Below are positions 44,309 to 54,675 of a DNA stretch of 64,000 bases, piece after piece (position 1 is the first letter of the stretch; each line of letters begins with the position of its first letter). The stretch spans positions 79,724,894-79,788,893 of the forward strand of contig NW_024467119.1 in NCBI RefSeq assembly GCF_017591425.1. The letters run 5' to 3'. This DNA comes from Ochotona curzoniae. Its lineage: Eukaryota > Chordata > Mammalia > Lagomorpha > Ochotonidae. Under the pieces are notes generated by a model. That model saw only the letters and a program-made list of their open reading frames with translations, searched no databases and was not told the DNA's origin. A program made the translations under genes and the position numbers.

Positions 44309-46269
44309 CCCTGGGCAGCTGAGCACCCCCTGCCAAGGATCTTGCACTACAAACTGGAATGAATTTCTCAACGCGGGACCAGATCAGGACTAGACTTCAT
44401 GTTAGAGAGAATCGATGGTGAACGTCCCACGGTTATTTCTGAATGTAACAGTTTCTTGAAAACTGCTTATCCAGTTTTCATAATTCACCTTAAGGGTCTG
44501 AAAAAGGAAGAAGAAAAACATCTCTTCTACTGAATCTATAAAAACTGTAGTTTTACACCTGTGAACTATGGCTTAGAGAACAGGGATTTTATGTAGTTCA
44601 ACTGATTTTGCAAATCAAGCAAGCATTAAAAAACAGACTAGAATATGTAAAGAGATTTGTTAATCCTCTGAATGGTAGCTTTTGCACCGAGCTTCCAGAA
44701 ACAAAACAAGGACAAACTCTGTTGTGGCTATATTCTTTATTGAATCTAAGTCACAAGATCTGGGGAATCTTCTAACCTCACTTTTACAGGAGGTATTACT
44801 CGTGTCATGTTTTTTTTTGGTTATCAACAACTCTACATAAATTATTTTAGAAAGAAAATAGAAGTCTTGCAGAAATCCTCCCGGCTGCCATTAGCCGGCC
44901 TCTGGAGGTTAGCCCTTGAGGCTCAATGCAAATTTCCCCATCCTTCTGGGTTAGATCAAAGATCTTTTTGATGTGTTCCTTTCACCTTCTTATTCCTGCT
45001 CACAGAAAACCAAGTCCATGAACAAGGATACCTGAGATTCCTCACGCTTAGAGAAGCATATTCCAAAAGTAATTCTACCTTTTGACGAAGAGACAGCCCT
45101 GGTAGCTCCAGCTTGATGCACTGGAGTGTAGCCACACACACTCATTGTGTGCCATGTCTTCACGTGTCTTTCCTCTCCCACTTCATGAAAAGCGAAAGCT
45201 TTACCTCTTGCAAAAACGGTCAGCACATGTAGTAGGACACCAGTATCCTAGGACAGAGAGCCATAGTAGCCCTTTGGAGGACGGATGGTGTCAGCCAAAG
45301 GCATGTGATGGATTGGTGAAGGACTTCCCCCTTAGAAAGCAAGTGTTACCAAAGTTGTGTTATCTTGAGAGAGCATTACAGGTAAGGGCATGTTGTGGTT
45401 ATTTATCATTGTTTAATGAATAGTAGCGGCGTTAAGGGACTATGTATACACGATTAGGGTAAGATAGAATGTACTATACATATAAATATAGCTGAGTCTT
45501 TGGTGTATTGAAATAGGCAGCACTCTGAAAGACAGAAGCATCGTCCAGCCATCCTTCGGCACATTCCTTTCCTACTCAGCTGAAAACCTTTCTAGAGCCA
45601 GCACTGCAGATTTCATTTTTGCTATTTTCTAAGAATGATGGTGATGGCTGACGTTGAGTCAGAAAATGGTCTTCTGAGCTTTCTAAGAAAAAAAAAACAA
45701 CAAAAAGAACAGGTGAAAAGAAAAGTTGAACTTGAATAATGTAAGCTAAGTTTAAGTGCATTTTGAGAAACTGAAGAACAATTTAGTCAATGGTTGATCT
45801 GTCATCGATACTGTAAGATAAGATGCAGTCTGTTTCCATTGTTTAATTTTCTACTCAGTTTTACCAAAAAGAAAATGTCGTGTTTGGCATTTTTGATGAT
45901 GTTGGATTGTTTTTCACTGGAAGCACCTTAGAACTGTACTGTAAGAAAACATTTCCCATATGTCTAATCATTTGAATGTGATATTTCATGCTTATAGTTC
46001 AGTCATTCTGTATAGAACTTTCAAAAGTTTAGAAGGGAATCTAACTACTTCCAGTTGTCAAATTTAAAATCAACCTTTTGGCAGGACAAGTTTTCTTGGG
46101 AAGATTTACATTTAGGTGTGGAGGATTTTTTTTTTTTTTCCTTTGAGTAAGGTAGAGTTTTCAAAAAATATTTGAGCCTGTCTGAGATCAAGCTATCAAA
46201 TCTAATTACATTTTGAAAACATTAAAGTGAGGCACTGTTTCCTAACCCAGTGAAATGAGCCTTTATACT

Positions 46270-46440
46270 TAAAACATGTGTACTCTCTGAGTTCCTGCCA
46301 GGTTCCAGGCAGTCTTTCAGACACTGGGTGTACGGTGATAAAACAGGCAGAAATGCCTGCCCTTCTGCAGACTACATTCTGGGGAGGGAAATTATTTTTC
46401 CATTGACTGACTAACACTTTGCCTGGGAAACAGGCTAGAC
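46270..46440 (+). repeat. Ancient mammalian-wide repeat relic in the TRIM2 3'UTR
   Basis: CAGGTTCCAGGCAGTCTTTCAG, ACGGTGATAAAACAGGCAG and GCAGACTACATTCTGGGG follow the plan of an L2/MIR-age repeat. Recognition is from memory of the consensus and the family name is uncertain. Confidence 0.45.
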
Positions 46441-48459
46441 TGTGGATTGTTCCTAATTTGTTTAAAAGAAAACTAAGTTGTTTAGAATTTTAGTTTATTT
46501 TCAGAAATAAAAAAAAAATGGCTTCCTATCTAGATTGTCAGAAGATATTGATCTTAAATTAGTTTACATAAAGAGAGTTTTTGCACAACATTTATATTCT
46601 ATTTGTGAACTTAGAAATTAACTTATAAAACCCATCCTGTCATATCATCCTGGGCTAGATATTTCACTAGTAGAGTGAACATACTGCTTTTTTTTTTTTT
46701 TAACATGTCAATATTGATACAAACTGGAATGAAAGAGGATATCCTTTGCTTTGGACCTGTTCCACTGACCATAGCAAAAACACATGCCATGGACACACCA
46801 GGAAACACTGCATTGCCTCCCGCGCTCCAAATATGTCATCGTATGTGTAAATGCGTAGAGCCCATTCCACACTTGGCTGCTTGTGTGCATTTGCTGTGTT
46901 TTTCGGTAAGCATTCTGTAGGGGGCAGTGCTGCTGCTGAGACGCACATAGACAGGTTTAAAGGAGATTCTGTCACATGCTATGGAACATTGTTTTTGGGA
47001 AACTGAGAAGGATATTAAAATAAGTGGCTTCCCTCCCCGCCCCAGACTACCATTACTGTTTGCGTTCGCTTTGTCCAGTAATTCATAATTCATGATGAAG
47101 TAGCTCTGAAGAATGCTCACGCAGACTCCCCAGGCACTCACGGCACAGTATGGCCAGACAGGGTGGAAAGGTAGGTGACGATGCCTTGGCCCTCCTGGGA
47201 CAGCCCCCTTGCTGGAGGTTTGGCATGCAAACCTGTGACTATTGGCCATTTTTAACAAATGGTACCTAGTCATGTTGACAAAACCTTAGTCCCTAGAACT
47301 AAGCCGGTCCCCAAGTTTCCTTATTTCACTTTGACTAGATTTGAGGCAATTACATAATCCAGATCCATGCACCTAGACCCCGCTTGCTTCCACTACGAAC
47401 TATACAGGGTATGTACAAACATGGAGTTAACTGGAACAGTAGTGCCGCAGCAAGTGGGTCGCTGGATTCCCGACCCTGAAGGGTTAACAGATGCTTGGGT
47501 GGCACCAAAGCAACTGGAGGAAATGGCAATTAGATAACCTTCAATAACTTCAATGGGAAAAAAAAATATTTTTCTAACTGGGACTTGATAAAAGATTCCT
47601 CTCTAAGTAACACTTCTGAGAAGGGAGGAGTGTTTCTAGTTTAATAACTTTAAGACCATTTCCCAGTTGTAGAAAACTGAAGCTATTTGAAGCAAACATC
47701 TAGTTTTACATAAAACTGAAAATGGTAACGCTTGTTGCTTTCTGTAAATGTTGCAGGGTTTTAAACTTTACAATTATTTGAATATTTTTGATAACTAGGA
47801 ACCTAGTATTGCCATAAAGGAAACTAAGTGCCCATTAAAGATTTGTCTAGTATAAAGAAGTACCTTGGGGTTTTTTTTTTTTTTCTTTGTTCTAAATGAC
47901 AGTAAGCTACAAATCATGACGTTAATCTTAAAAAAAAATTTCTAAAGATGAGTTGTGTGGCAGTGGCTGTGTGGCTGTGGCGAGTGTATGAAAGCTATTA
48001 CTGTCCTAGACTAGACTAACAAGTTGGCTCTGTTGTTCCGATGAATGTCCAGCTCTTCCATTGACTTCAGAAAGCAACAGCCTTAAGCGAATGCTTTTGC
48101 TTTGTGACAGCAGAATGTCCTGTCGTCACCAGCGTGTGTTCCTGTCACGGCATTCAGATTTCATGTTCAGTTCTGTCGCCTTCCGATCCTCTGTCTTAAT
48201 ATGCTTCCCACCCCCCGCCAGCTTCGCTTTTTCCTTCTTAGATTTTGCACATTCCATCTTTATTGATCTGTTTTGTACATTTTGTGTCAAGAACACTACG
48301 TCTTGCGCTCTCCGCCATTGCGACTGATGTATTCTCATTATTTGTTCTTTTTTGAATCAAAATGCTGACTGCCTATTTAAAGAATGAACGCTGTGCATCA
48401 AAGTGTGTGTTTGTTCGTAGCTACATACGTACTGCGGTAATTTGGATGCTTTAGTCTAC

Positions 48460-48465
48460 AATAAA
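48460..48465 (+). terminator. TRIM2: TRIM2 proximal polyadenylation signal AATAAA
   Basis: A canonical AATAAA follows TTTAGTCTAC and is followed by CTTTAAATTAATTC. Cleavage would be expected about 15-25 nt downstream. It is one of two signals 91 bp apart at the end of the TRIM2 3'UTR; which dominates cannot be told from sequence. Confidence 0.7.
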
Positions 48466-48550
48466 ACTTTAAATTAATTCTGTCTTGAAACATAGGAGAA
48501 ACAAGATTCATGTGTAAATCTTTACCATGCACAAGCTCTCGAATCATTAC

Positions 48551-48556
48551 AATAAA
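48551..48556 (+). terminator. TRIM2: TRIM2 distal polyadenylation signal AATAAA
   Basis: A second AATAAA sits in CATTACAATAAAGCTTG. It is followed within 30-45 nt by a GT-rich stretch (AAGGTGAATGTATGTTT), the expected downstream element. Repeats resume shortly after, and no transcript-like signal is seen between it and the MND1 promoter, so this is the likely end of the TRIM2 transcript. Confidence 0.75.
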
Positions 48557-48724
48557 GCTTGTTTTCTCCATTTCTAAGGTGAATGTATGTTTATTTAACT
48601 GTTCTCCAAGTAAAGGGAAAGGAAGAATGTTCCAGAACCTTTGGGGTATAGCAGTGTCTCAACCAGACTGTGTATATCAGTTTGAAAACTAGTCAAGTTT
48701 TTGTTAATCATTTAGGAAGTAATT

Positions 48725-49012
48725 TTTTGAGATTTATTTTTCGGAATCACACGGTGATGGGAAGAGAACATGCATCCACTGGTTCACTCTCCACAGAACA
48801 TAACATTGGGCCAGGGCTGAGCAAAGGCTCAGCCAGAAACCTGGACCCCCATCCGGGTCTCACACACCCGTGGCAGGGGCCCACGCACATGGGCCTTCTC
48901 TCACTGCTTTCCCAGATGCAGAGAGCTGGATGAGCCCTGGAGCAGCAAGGATTACAGCAGCGTTCCCGGGAGGTTCTGGTACCCAGGGGGCAGCTTTCAC
49001 CGTGGGCCACAC
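48725..49012 (-). mobile_element. CSINE, old
   Basis: TTTGAGATTTATTTTTCGG, CACTGGTTCACTCTCC and head GTGGGCCACACTC, with the middle rearranged. Confidence 0.6.
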
Positions 49013-49188
49013 TCAACACATCTGAATGATCCCTCGGAATTTTACTGTTGCCAATGCTGATAGGAAAGTGCCGCTGCACACAGCGATAGGCTTAGTGAAG
49101 AAAAAATACCTTCCAGGTTTTATTTGCAACTGAAAATGTGCTTACTCATCTTTAAGCTGTAAAATGATGCTCTTGGCTACCTGATACG

Positions 49189-49480
49189 TTGTTTTTGTTT
49201 TTGTTTTTTTTCCGAATCTGAGAAGCAGAGACACAGAGAGACAGCAGGAGAGAGATGCGCCCCCATTCACCGGGTCACCCCCATTTTGCCCACAATGTCT
49301 AGGACGAGGCCAGGGTGAAGTCGGGAGGTGGGAACACAATGGGGTCCCAGTTACTGGGGCCTCTCACGGCCACCTCCCCAGCACCTGCACTGGGTCAGAC
49401 GCTGGGACCAGGAGCCAGAGCCCAGCGTCCAGCTCAGGCACTCACTGAGGGACACCGGCATCTTAACCTCGAGACCCAAA
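49189..49480 (-). mobile_element. CSINE, old
   Basis: TTTTTTTTCCGAATCTGAGAAGCAGAGAC, GAAGTCGGGAGGTGGGAAC and a head with CATCTTAACCTCGAGACCC. Confidence 0.55.
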
Positions 49481-49816
49481 ACCATCCCCTGCGGCTTTCA
49501 TTCAGTCCTTGCCAGGAACGGGGCGGTCGGCCTAGTCTGTGCCTCACAGACGGATCGGATAATGGGGGCAAGATACTTATAAAACGCACACAAAGGGCTG
49601 TGATCAACCACGGAAGGAGCCTGCCAGCTGCGAGGTGCCAACAGGACGGCACCGAGTAATTTCTGGAGGTTCTGTGTCAATGGTCCAAAGGATGGATCAA
49701 CAGGTTGCTGATGTCAAGATGCCAGCAGCAGACAGGGCGATGGGCACATGGCACGACTTTGGCCTGTCTGGACTGTTGCATCAGAAATCCAGACTAAAAG
49801 GCACTTCTTATTTATT

Positions 49817-50150
49817 GGGCCCAACGCAGTAGCCTAATGGCTAAATCCTCTCCTTGCATGCACCGGGATCCCATATGGGTGCCAGTTTGCGTCCTAGCTG
49901 TTCTACTTCCTATCCTGCTCCCCGTTTGTGGCCTGGGAAAGCAATCGAGGAAGGCCCAAGGCCTTGGAACCCAGCAGGCACGTGGGAGACCGGGAAGAAG
50001 ATCTGGGCTCCTGGCTTCAGAACCAGCTTAACTCTGGCTCTGGTGGCCACTTTGGGAGTGAACCAGGGGCGGAAGATCTTCCTCTCTGTCTCCTCTTTGT
50101 AAACCTGCCTTTCAGTAGAAATAATAAAAGAAATACATCTTAGAAAAAAA
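49817..50150 (+). mobile_element. CSINE, full length
   Basis: Head GGGCCCAACGCAGTAGCC, CATATGGGTGCCAGTTTGCG and tail CTGCCTTTCAGTAGAAATAATAAAAG, lying about 250 bp before the CpG island. Confidence 0.88.
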
Positions 50151-50714
50151 TTGTCTCGTGCCATCAGTTGGCACCCTCAATTCATGGAACTGTATTTGAA
50201 ACCTTGTATATGCGCTCCTTCCCTGAATACCAAAAGCAGCGGCAGAAACTGAGCGTCTACCTCCGTATGAAAACAATTGTAATACACAAGATAATGGATG
50301 AGATGACCGCCGCCTCAGGGCGGGTTAGGATGGGATCTATTGTTAGTGGCTTGAAAACAAAAACAAGCACACACCCGGTTACGTTTTTGTTTGTTTTGTA
50401 AAATCCGGGAGGGCAGGAGAAAGGCCAGGGGGGAGATGAGCGGAAACGTCAAACAGAATGAGAAAGCAACCAGTCCGCCCCCACGCCGGACAAATCCGGA
50501 CGGACCGAGGCGGCGTTTCCTTCCGGCAGCCAAACCGCCTCTACCTTTAGAAGCCAAATTTAGGTCCGGTTTCCTTGGAGACGAGAAAACTCAAGGAAAA
50601 GCGAGGGTTCAAGACTCCTCCCCCCATCTCTTCAAGTGGAAGTCGTGTTCAACTTGGAACCAACAGGAAACCCAACCAGCAAAGCCACCTCTTCCCCACA
50701 CCGCCATTGCTCCG

Positions 50715-51100
50715 CCCCAGCCACAGCATAGCTCCGCCCCCGGCTCCTGCCCGGTTCCGCCCCCAGCATAGCTCCGCCCCCTGCCCGCCCCCAACATAGC
50801 TCCACCCCCAGCGCCGACCCCGCCACAGCATAGCTCCTGCCCCTGCCCGGCCCCGCCCGCGCATCGCTCCGCCCGCAGCTCCGCCCCCGCATAGCTCCGG
50901 CCCCGCCCAGCTCCGGCCTTGCTCACTGTAGCTTTTCCCCGAGGCTCCTGCCTGGCCCCGCCCCCGCATAGCTCCGCCCCCGGCTCCTGCCCGGCCCCCC
51001 TCCGCCTCGCTCCACGCCAGCTCCGGCTACGGCCCCGCTCATCATAGCTCTTTCCCCTGGTTCCTGCCCGGCCCCGTCCCAGCATAGCTCCGCCCCAGCT
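50715..51100 (+). repeat. Irregular GC-box minisatellite upstream of MND1
   Basis: A degenerate tandem array is built round the unit CATAGCTCCGCCCC with C-rich spacers (GGCTCCTGCCCGGCCC). I find the CATAGCTC/CATCGCTC core at 50727, 50767, 50795, 50829, 50862, 50890, 50967, 51043 and 51083. The spacing is 28-40 bp with two double steps of about 76. Most units bring one or two GC-boxes, so the array multiplies Sp1/KLF-type sites just upstream of the probable MND1 start region. Confidence 0.8.
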
Positions 51101-51249
51101 CCATTCCAAAATCCCTCCTCCCCCAGCGTCGCTTCACCGCCCCGCCCCCGGTTCTGCCCCCCCGCCCCGCTCCTGCCATCTCGGCCCCGCCCCCGGCCCG
51201 CCCAGTCCCGCCCCACCCCGGCCCGCCCCCTCAGCTCGGCCGGACGCCG

Positions 51250-51400
51250 CTGCTCGGTGCGGCCGCCAGGGGTCGCTGCACGCCGCGTGGCGAGGTCGAC
51301 GTCCTCCCCCGCGCCGCTCCGCCCCGAGCCAGAGTCGGCGCCAAAATCAAACCCGCTCCGCCCCTCGCTCCGCGCCGCCGCAGCCCCGCGCAGCGCCATG
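51250..51400 (+). CDS. MND1: MND1 exon 1: 5'UTR and initiator ATG only
   Basis: This is the first exon of MND1, which pairs with PSMC3IP/HOP2 to stimulate DMC1 and RAD51 strand invasion in meiotic recombination. The only coding bases are the ATG at 51398-51400, in the context GCGCCATG, and they are followed at once by the donor GTAAGA. The next coding exon, 10.6 kb downstream, begins TCA (Ser2), so the mature start reads ATG-TCA. The 5' limit is a guess placed inside the CpG island. The frame that continues past the ATG is intronic and not protein. The position directly downstream of TRIM2 in the same orientation matches human 4q31.3. Confidence 0.85.
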
Positions 51401-51591
51401 GTAAGAGCTGAGCATGCACTGGTGGGCCCTTTCCTCCTTAGTGTCGGGGCTGTGAGTCCCTCGGCGGCGCTGGCGGAGCTCCTCGGCCGTGCCGCCACCC
51501 TCGCCCCGGAACCCGCGCGGCGCCCGAGCTGCGGAGGCGGGCGGGCTCCGGGAGCGTTCGCGAACGTGGCGTCTGTCTGCAGCGCCTGGCT

Positions 51592-51806
51592 TCACGGCTG
51601 GGGGGGGTCCCCCTCACGGCTGGGGGTCCCCCTCATGGCTGGGGGCGCCCTTCACGGCTGGGGGTCCCCCTCACGGCTGGGGGTCCCCCTCACGGCTGGG
51701 GGCGCGGCTGAGGGGTCCCCCTCACGGCTTGGGGGGGTCCCCTTCACGGCTGGGGGTCCCCCTCACGGCTGGGGGCGCGCGCTGAGGGGTCCCCCTCACT
51801 GTTGGG
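51592..51806 (+). repeat. 19-bp minisatellite in MND1 intron 1
   Basis: About ten tandem copies of TCACGGCTGGGGGTCCCCC begin about 190 bp after the MND1 donor. Unit starts are at 51592, 51614, 51633, 51652, 51671, 51690, 51722, 51744, 51763 and 51796. Most spacings are 19, with 22-bp and 32-33-bp variants; the long variant carries an extra GGCTGAGGGGT block and recurs, giving a higher-order pattern. The centre GGGGGTCCCCC is a perfect palindrome. No protein is assigned. Confidence 0.88.
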
Positions 51807-52427
51807 GCGTCCGCCCGGCGCGCCCCGCACCTGCGCGCAGTCCCGACCAGCCCCCCCCACCTTCGGGCTAGCAAGGCGCAGGAGCCCCTGCTGGGGCGAC
51901 CCCCAGCCCTGTGAAGCCCCCTCTTTTCACGCCCCCGCCTCCCTTCTCATGGCAGAGGGTGGGCATCGCGAGCACTGCTTCTGAGATTTTAATATCTCCA
52001 TTTAGTTACAGGGCCGTTTATCAGGGTGGGAGTGTTTGGAAAGGCTGGTCCAGGTGTGAGTTATAACCGGTAACGGCGTCTTTGCGGTGAAATGCGCCCG
52101 CAGCACCTGCGTGCGGACCGGGTCCAGGGCCCGCGGCGCTCTGTGCTCTGGCACAGGCCAACTTGAGAACTGCGGGTGGACCTGGTGACTTGATTGTTTG
52201 ACCCCATCTGTCTCACTCGGACCACCTGCTGATTAACTCATTGTGGGCTGGTGATGGCTCATATCTCCAGTAAGACAGGGAATTCGTGTATATATATGGA
52301 TATGTACACACAAGTATGAGAAAGAAGTGTTAAGTTGACAAACTTTTGTTCTTTGACCTGATTTGATTTGGTTGGACCTGCTGGGTAAAAGACTTTTAAA
52401 TCCAGGCATATTCTTAGTGCATTTAAA

Positions 52428-52675
52428 AAGAGTGCTTTATTGGAAAGGCAATTAGAGACAGTTGGCCATCCCAACCGGCCCCAAATGCCCAGCCAAAACC
52501 CCCAGGGTCTCCCATGCAGGTGCAGGGGCCCAAGGACTTGAGCCACTTCCCATTGCTTTCCCAGGCTGAGGCAGGGAGCTGGATGTAAAGTGGAGCAATC
52601 AGGACTCCATCTGGTGCCCATATGGAATGCTGGTGCCCCAAGTCAAGACTTAAGACGCTGCGCCACCCTGGCCCC
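52428..52675 (-). mobile_element. CSINE, shortened
   Basis: GCTTTATTGGAAAGGCAATTAGAG leads quickly to GGTCTCCCATGCAGG; part of the body is missing. Head ends CCACCCTGGCCCC. Confidence 0.7.
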
Positions 52676-52687
52676 ACTTAGTGTATT

Positions 52688-52945
52688 GGACAATTTTTAT
52701 TTATTGGAAAGGCAAACAAAGCAGTCTGCTTTCCGCTGGATCATTTCGCAGATGCCTAGGTCAGCCGAGGCTGGGCCTGGCAGAGCCCCAGGCCAGCCTC
52801 CCCGGTGCCTGGCAGGGGCCCAGTGGTGCCTTCCGGGATGCGCCTTGGAAGGAAGCTGGAATCGGAGCAGAACTATCTCCCATACATGGGCACTCCGTTG
52901 TGGAATGCTAGGAACTAAACTAGTGTGTCAAACGCCTGCCGCCAG
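52688..52945 (-). mobile_element. CSINE, old
   Basis: TTTTTATTTATTGGAAAGGC, AGCCGAGGCTGGGCC and a worn head. It lies immediately after another copy in the same orientation. Confidence 0.6.
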
Positions 52946-53173
52946 ACGTTTGCTTGGAAACGAGGCGATTCAGTTCTGAGAGCAACAGATGACATCTGCT
53001 TTTTCGTTTTTCTAAATGTCATTGTATTTGGTCACAGCTGTTTTAATAATCCTGTAGCTCCTGGTCATAGAGAATTCTTAAACAAAGGACCTTTGAAAAG
53101 TGCTTTAAAATACCTGGGTCACGGGGAGGATTATGGTCCCCAGGTCGTTTTGAATCTCTACTACACTGAATAG

Positions 53174-53192
53174 TCTCTCTCTCTCTCTCTCT
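53174..53192 (+). repeat. (CT)n microsatellite
   Basis: About nine CT units just ahead of a CSINE tail. Confidence 0.85.
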
Positions 53193-53208
53193 TTTGTTTG
53201 TTTGTTTT

Positions 53209-53534
53209 ATAAGATTTGTTTATTTTTATTTGCTAGGCAGATATACAGAGAGAAGGAGAGACAGAGAGGAAGAGCTTCCATCTACTTGTTCATTCCCTAA
53301 ATGGTCGCAACAGCCACAGCTGAGCTGATTTGAAGTCAGGAGCCAGGAGCCTCTTCTGGAACTCCCATGTGGGAGCAGGGTCCCAAGGCTTTGGGCCGTC
53401 TTTGACTGTTTTCCTAGGCCACAGGCAGGGACCTGGATGAGAAGCAGAGTAGCCAAGATTAGAACCGATGCCTGTATGGAATCCTGGCACATACAAGCCA
53501 AAGACTTCAGATACTAGGCCACTGTGCTGGGCCC
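53209..53534 (-). mobile_element. CSINE, full length, antisense arm of an inverted group
   Basis: AAGATTTGTTTATTTTTATTTGC, complete body, head CTGTGCTGGGCCCC. Three sense copies follow within 1.2 kb. Confidence 0.88.
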
Positions 53535-53612
53535 CTTCTCTAACTTGTATCAGATTTTTTTAGTCCTAAGTGAGTCCTTGTTTATTTTGCTTTTCTCTAA
53601 AAAGGTGTGTTT

Positions 53613-53905
53613 GGGGCTGGTGCAGTGGTTAATCCTCTGCCTGTGGTGCTAGCACCCCCATGAGTGCCATTTCATGTCCTAGCCGCTCCACTTCCATCCA
53701 GCAACCTGTTGATGACCTGGGAAAGCAGTGCAGGACGGCTCCAAAACCCGAGGACCCTGCATACAGGTGGCAGATCCGGAGGAAGTTTCTGGCTTCAGAA
53801 TGGCTCACCTCCGGCCATTGTGGCCCTTCAGGGAGTGAGCGAGCAGATAAAAGATATCTCATGCTCACTCGTTCTGACTTTCAAGTAAAATACTTTTTTA
53901 AAAGA
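53613..53905 (+). mobile_element. CSINE, sense, older subfamily
   Basis: Head GGGGCTGGTGCAGTGG, tail GACTTTCAAGTAAAATAC. It resembles the rabbit-like subfamily also seen at 25417. Confidence 0.82.
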
Positions 53906-54250
53906 GGGCCCAGTATGATAGCATAGTGGTTAAAGTCCTCGCCTTGAATTTGCCAGGATCCCATATGAGTGCTGGTTTTAATCCCGGCGGCCCTGCTTCC
54001 CATCCAGCTCCCTGCTTGTGGCCTGGGAAAGCAGTCGAGGACAGCCCAAAGCTTTGGGACCCTGCACTCACTTGGGAGACCCAGAGGAGACTCCTGACTC
54101 CTGGCTTTGGATTGGCTCAGCTCCAGCCATTATGGCTGCTTGGGGAGTGACTCATTGGATGGAAGATCTTCCTCTCTCTCTCTCTCATCTGTGTATATCT
54201 GCCTTTCCAATAAAAATAAATAAATAATTTTTTAAAAAATAAATTTTTTA
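53906..54250 (+). mobile_element. CSINE, sense, joined to the tail of the previous copy
   Basis: Head GGGCCCAGTATGATAGC abuts AAAAGA of the preceding tail; the copy ends CCAATAAAAATAAATAAATAATT and an A/T-rich run. Confidence 0.88.
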
Positions 54251-54344
54251 AGGACTGCTAAAGTGGCATCCTTTTATTTTAATGCTGTGTTGTGGGTGAA
54301 TTGCAGCAAATTCTTTCTGTAGGCATTAGAAGTAATAAGCAAAG

Positions 54345-54675
54345 GGCCTGGCGCCGTGGCACAGTGATTAAGGTCCTCGCCTTGCACGCCCGGGATCCCA
54401 TATGGGCGCCAGTTCTAATCCTGGCAGCCCCGCTTCCCTTCTAGCTCCCTGCCCGTGGCCCGGGAAAGCAGTCGAGGACAGCCCAAAGCTTTGGGACCCT
54501 GCACCCGCGTGGGAGACCCGGAAGAGGTTCCTGGCTTCGGATTGGCATAGCATCGACCTGTTGCGCTCACTTGGGGAGTGAATCATCGGACGGAAGATCT
54601 TCCTCTCTGTCTCTCCTCTCTGTATATCCGCCTTTCCAATAAAAAATAATAAAAATAAATCTTTTTAAAAAGAAA
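54345..54675 (+). mobile_element. CSINE, young full-length sense copy
   Basis: Nearly undamaged: GGCCTGGCGCCGTGGC head with A-box, AGTTCTAATCCTGG B-box, tail CCAATAAAAAATAATAAAAATAAATC. A perfect 17-bp target duplication AGAAGTAATAAGCAAAG lies at 54328-54344 and 54676-54692. This and the copy at 8589 are the best candidates for recent, perhaps polymorphic, insertions. Confidence 0.96.

Larger units (their letters stand above)
44309..48576 (+). other. TRIM2: TRIM2 3' untranslated region
   Basis: About 4.3 kb of AT-rich, ORF-poor sequence follows the TRIM2 stop and runs to two polyadenylation signals near 48.5 kb. A long 3'UTR is known for mammalian TRIM2. No CSINE is recognisable anywhere in it, although these elements occur about once per 1.2 kb elsewhere in the window. 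One old mammalian-wide repeat relic (about 46270-46440) and short T-, A- and AT-rich tracts are present. An internal AATAAA at 46506 could serve a shorter mRNA. The 3' boundary is inferred from the signals and is accurate to perhaps 20 bases. Confidence 0.85.
48577..50399 (+). other. TRIM2-MND1 intergenic region
   Basis: Holds three CSINEs (48725, 49189, 49817) separated by short GC-richer stretches. No exon, RNA gene or further promoter was recognised before the CpG island. Confidence 0.65.
50400..51900 (+). promoter_or_regulatory. MND1: CpG-island promoter of MND1
   Basis: CpG-dense, GC-rich sequence starts near 50.4 kb and extends about 500 bp past the MND1 ATG. There is no TATA box in the expected place. 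Many CCGCCCC/GGGGCGG GC-boxes (Sp1/KLF sites by consensus) are present on both strands. TRIM2 ends 2.8 kb upstream on the same strand and the only coding exon here is MND1 exon 1, so the island is assigned to MND1. Such islands often fire in both directions, but no antisense gene was recognised. Long frames seen here on both strands are by-products of GC-rich, stop-poor sequence. Confidence 0.85.

Noticed and set aside
46506..46511. Internal AATAAA as the main TRIM2 polyadenylation site
   Set aside because: It lies in an A-homopolymer after TCAG with no clear GT-rich downstream element; the two signals near 48.5 kb fit better.
50609..51498. Long minus-strand frames rich in Gly, Arg and Ala opposite the MND1 promoter
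   Set aside because: They are the complement of the GC-box array, with no domain, splice or conservation evidence of an antisense gene.
51257..51871. A 204-residue open frame running through the MND1 start
   Set aside because: It is GC-rich, stop-poor sequence; it continues past the GTAAGA donor into the 19-bp minisatellite and resembles no protein family.
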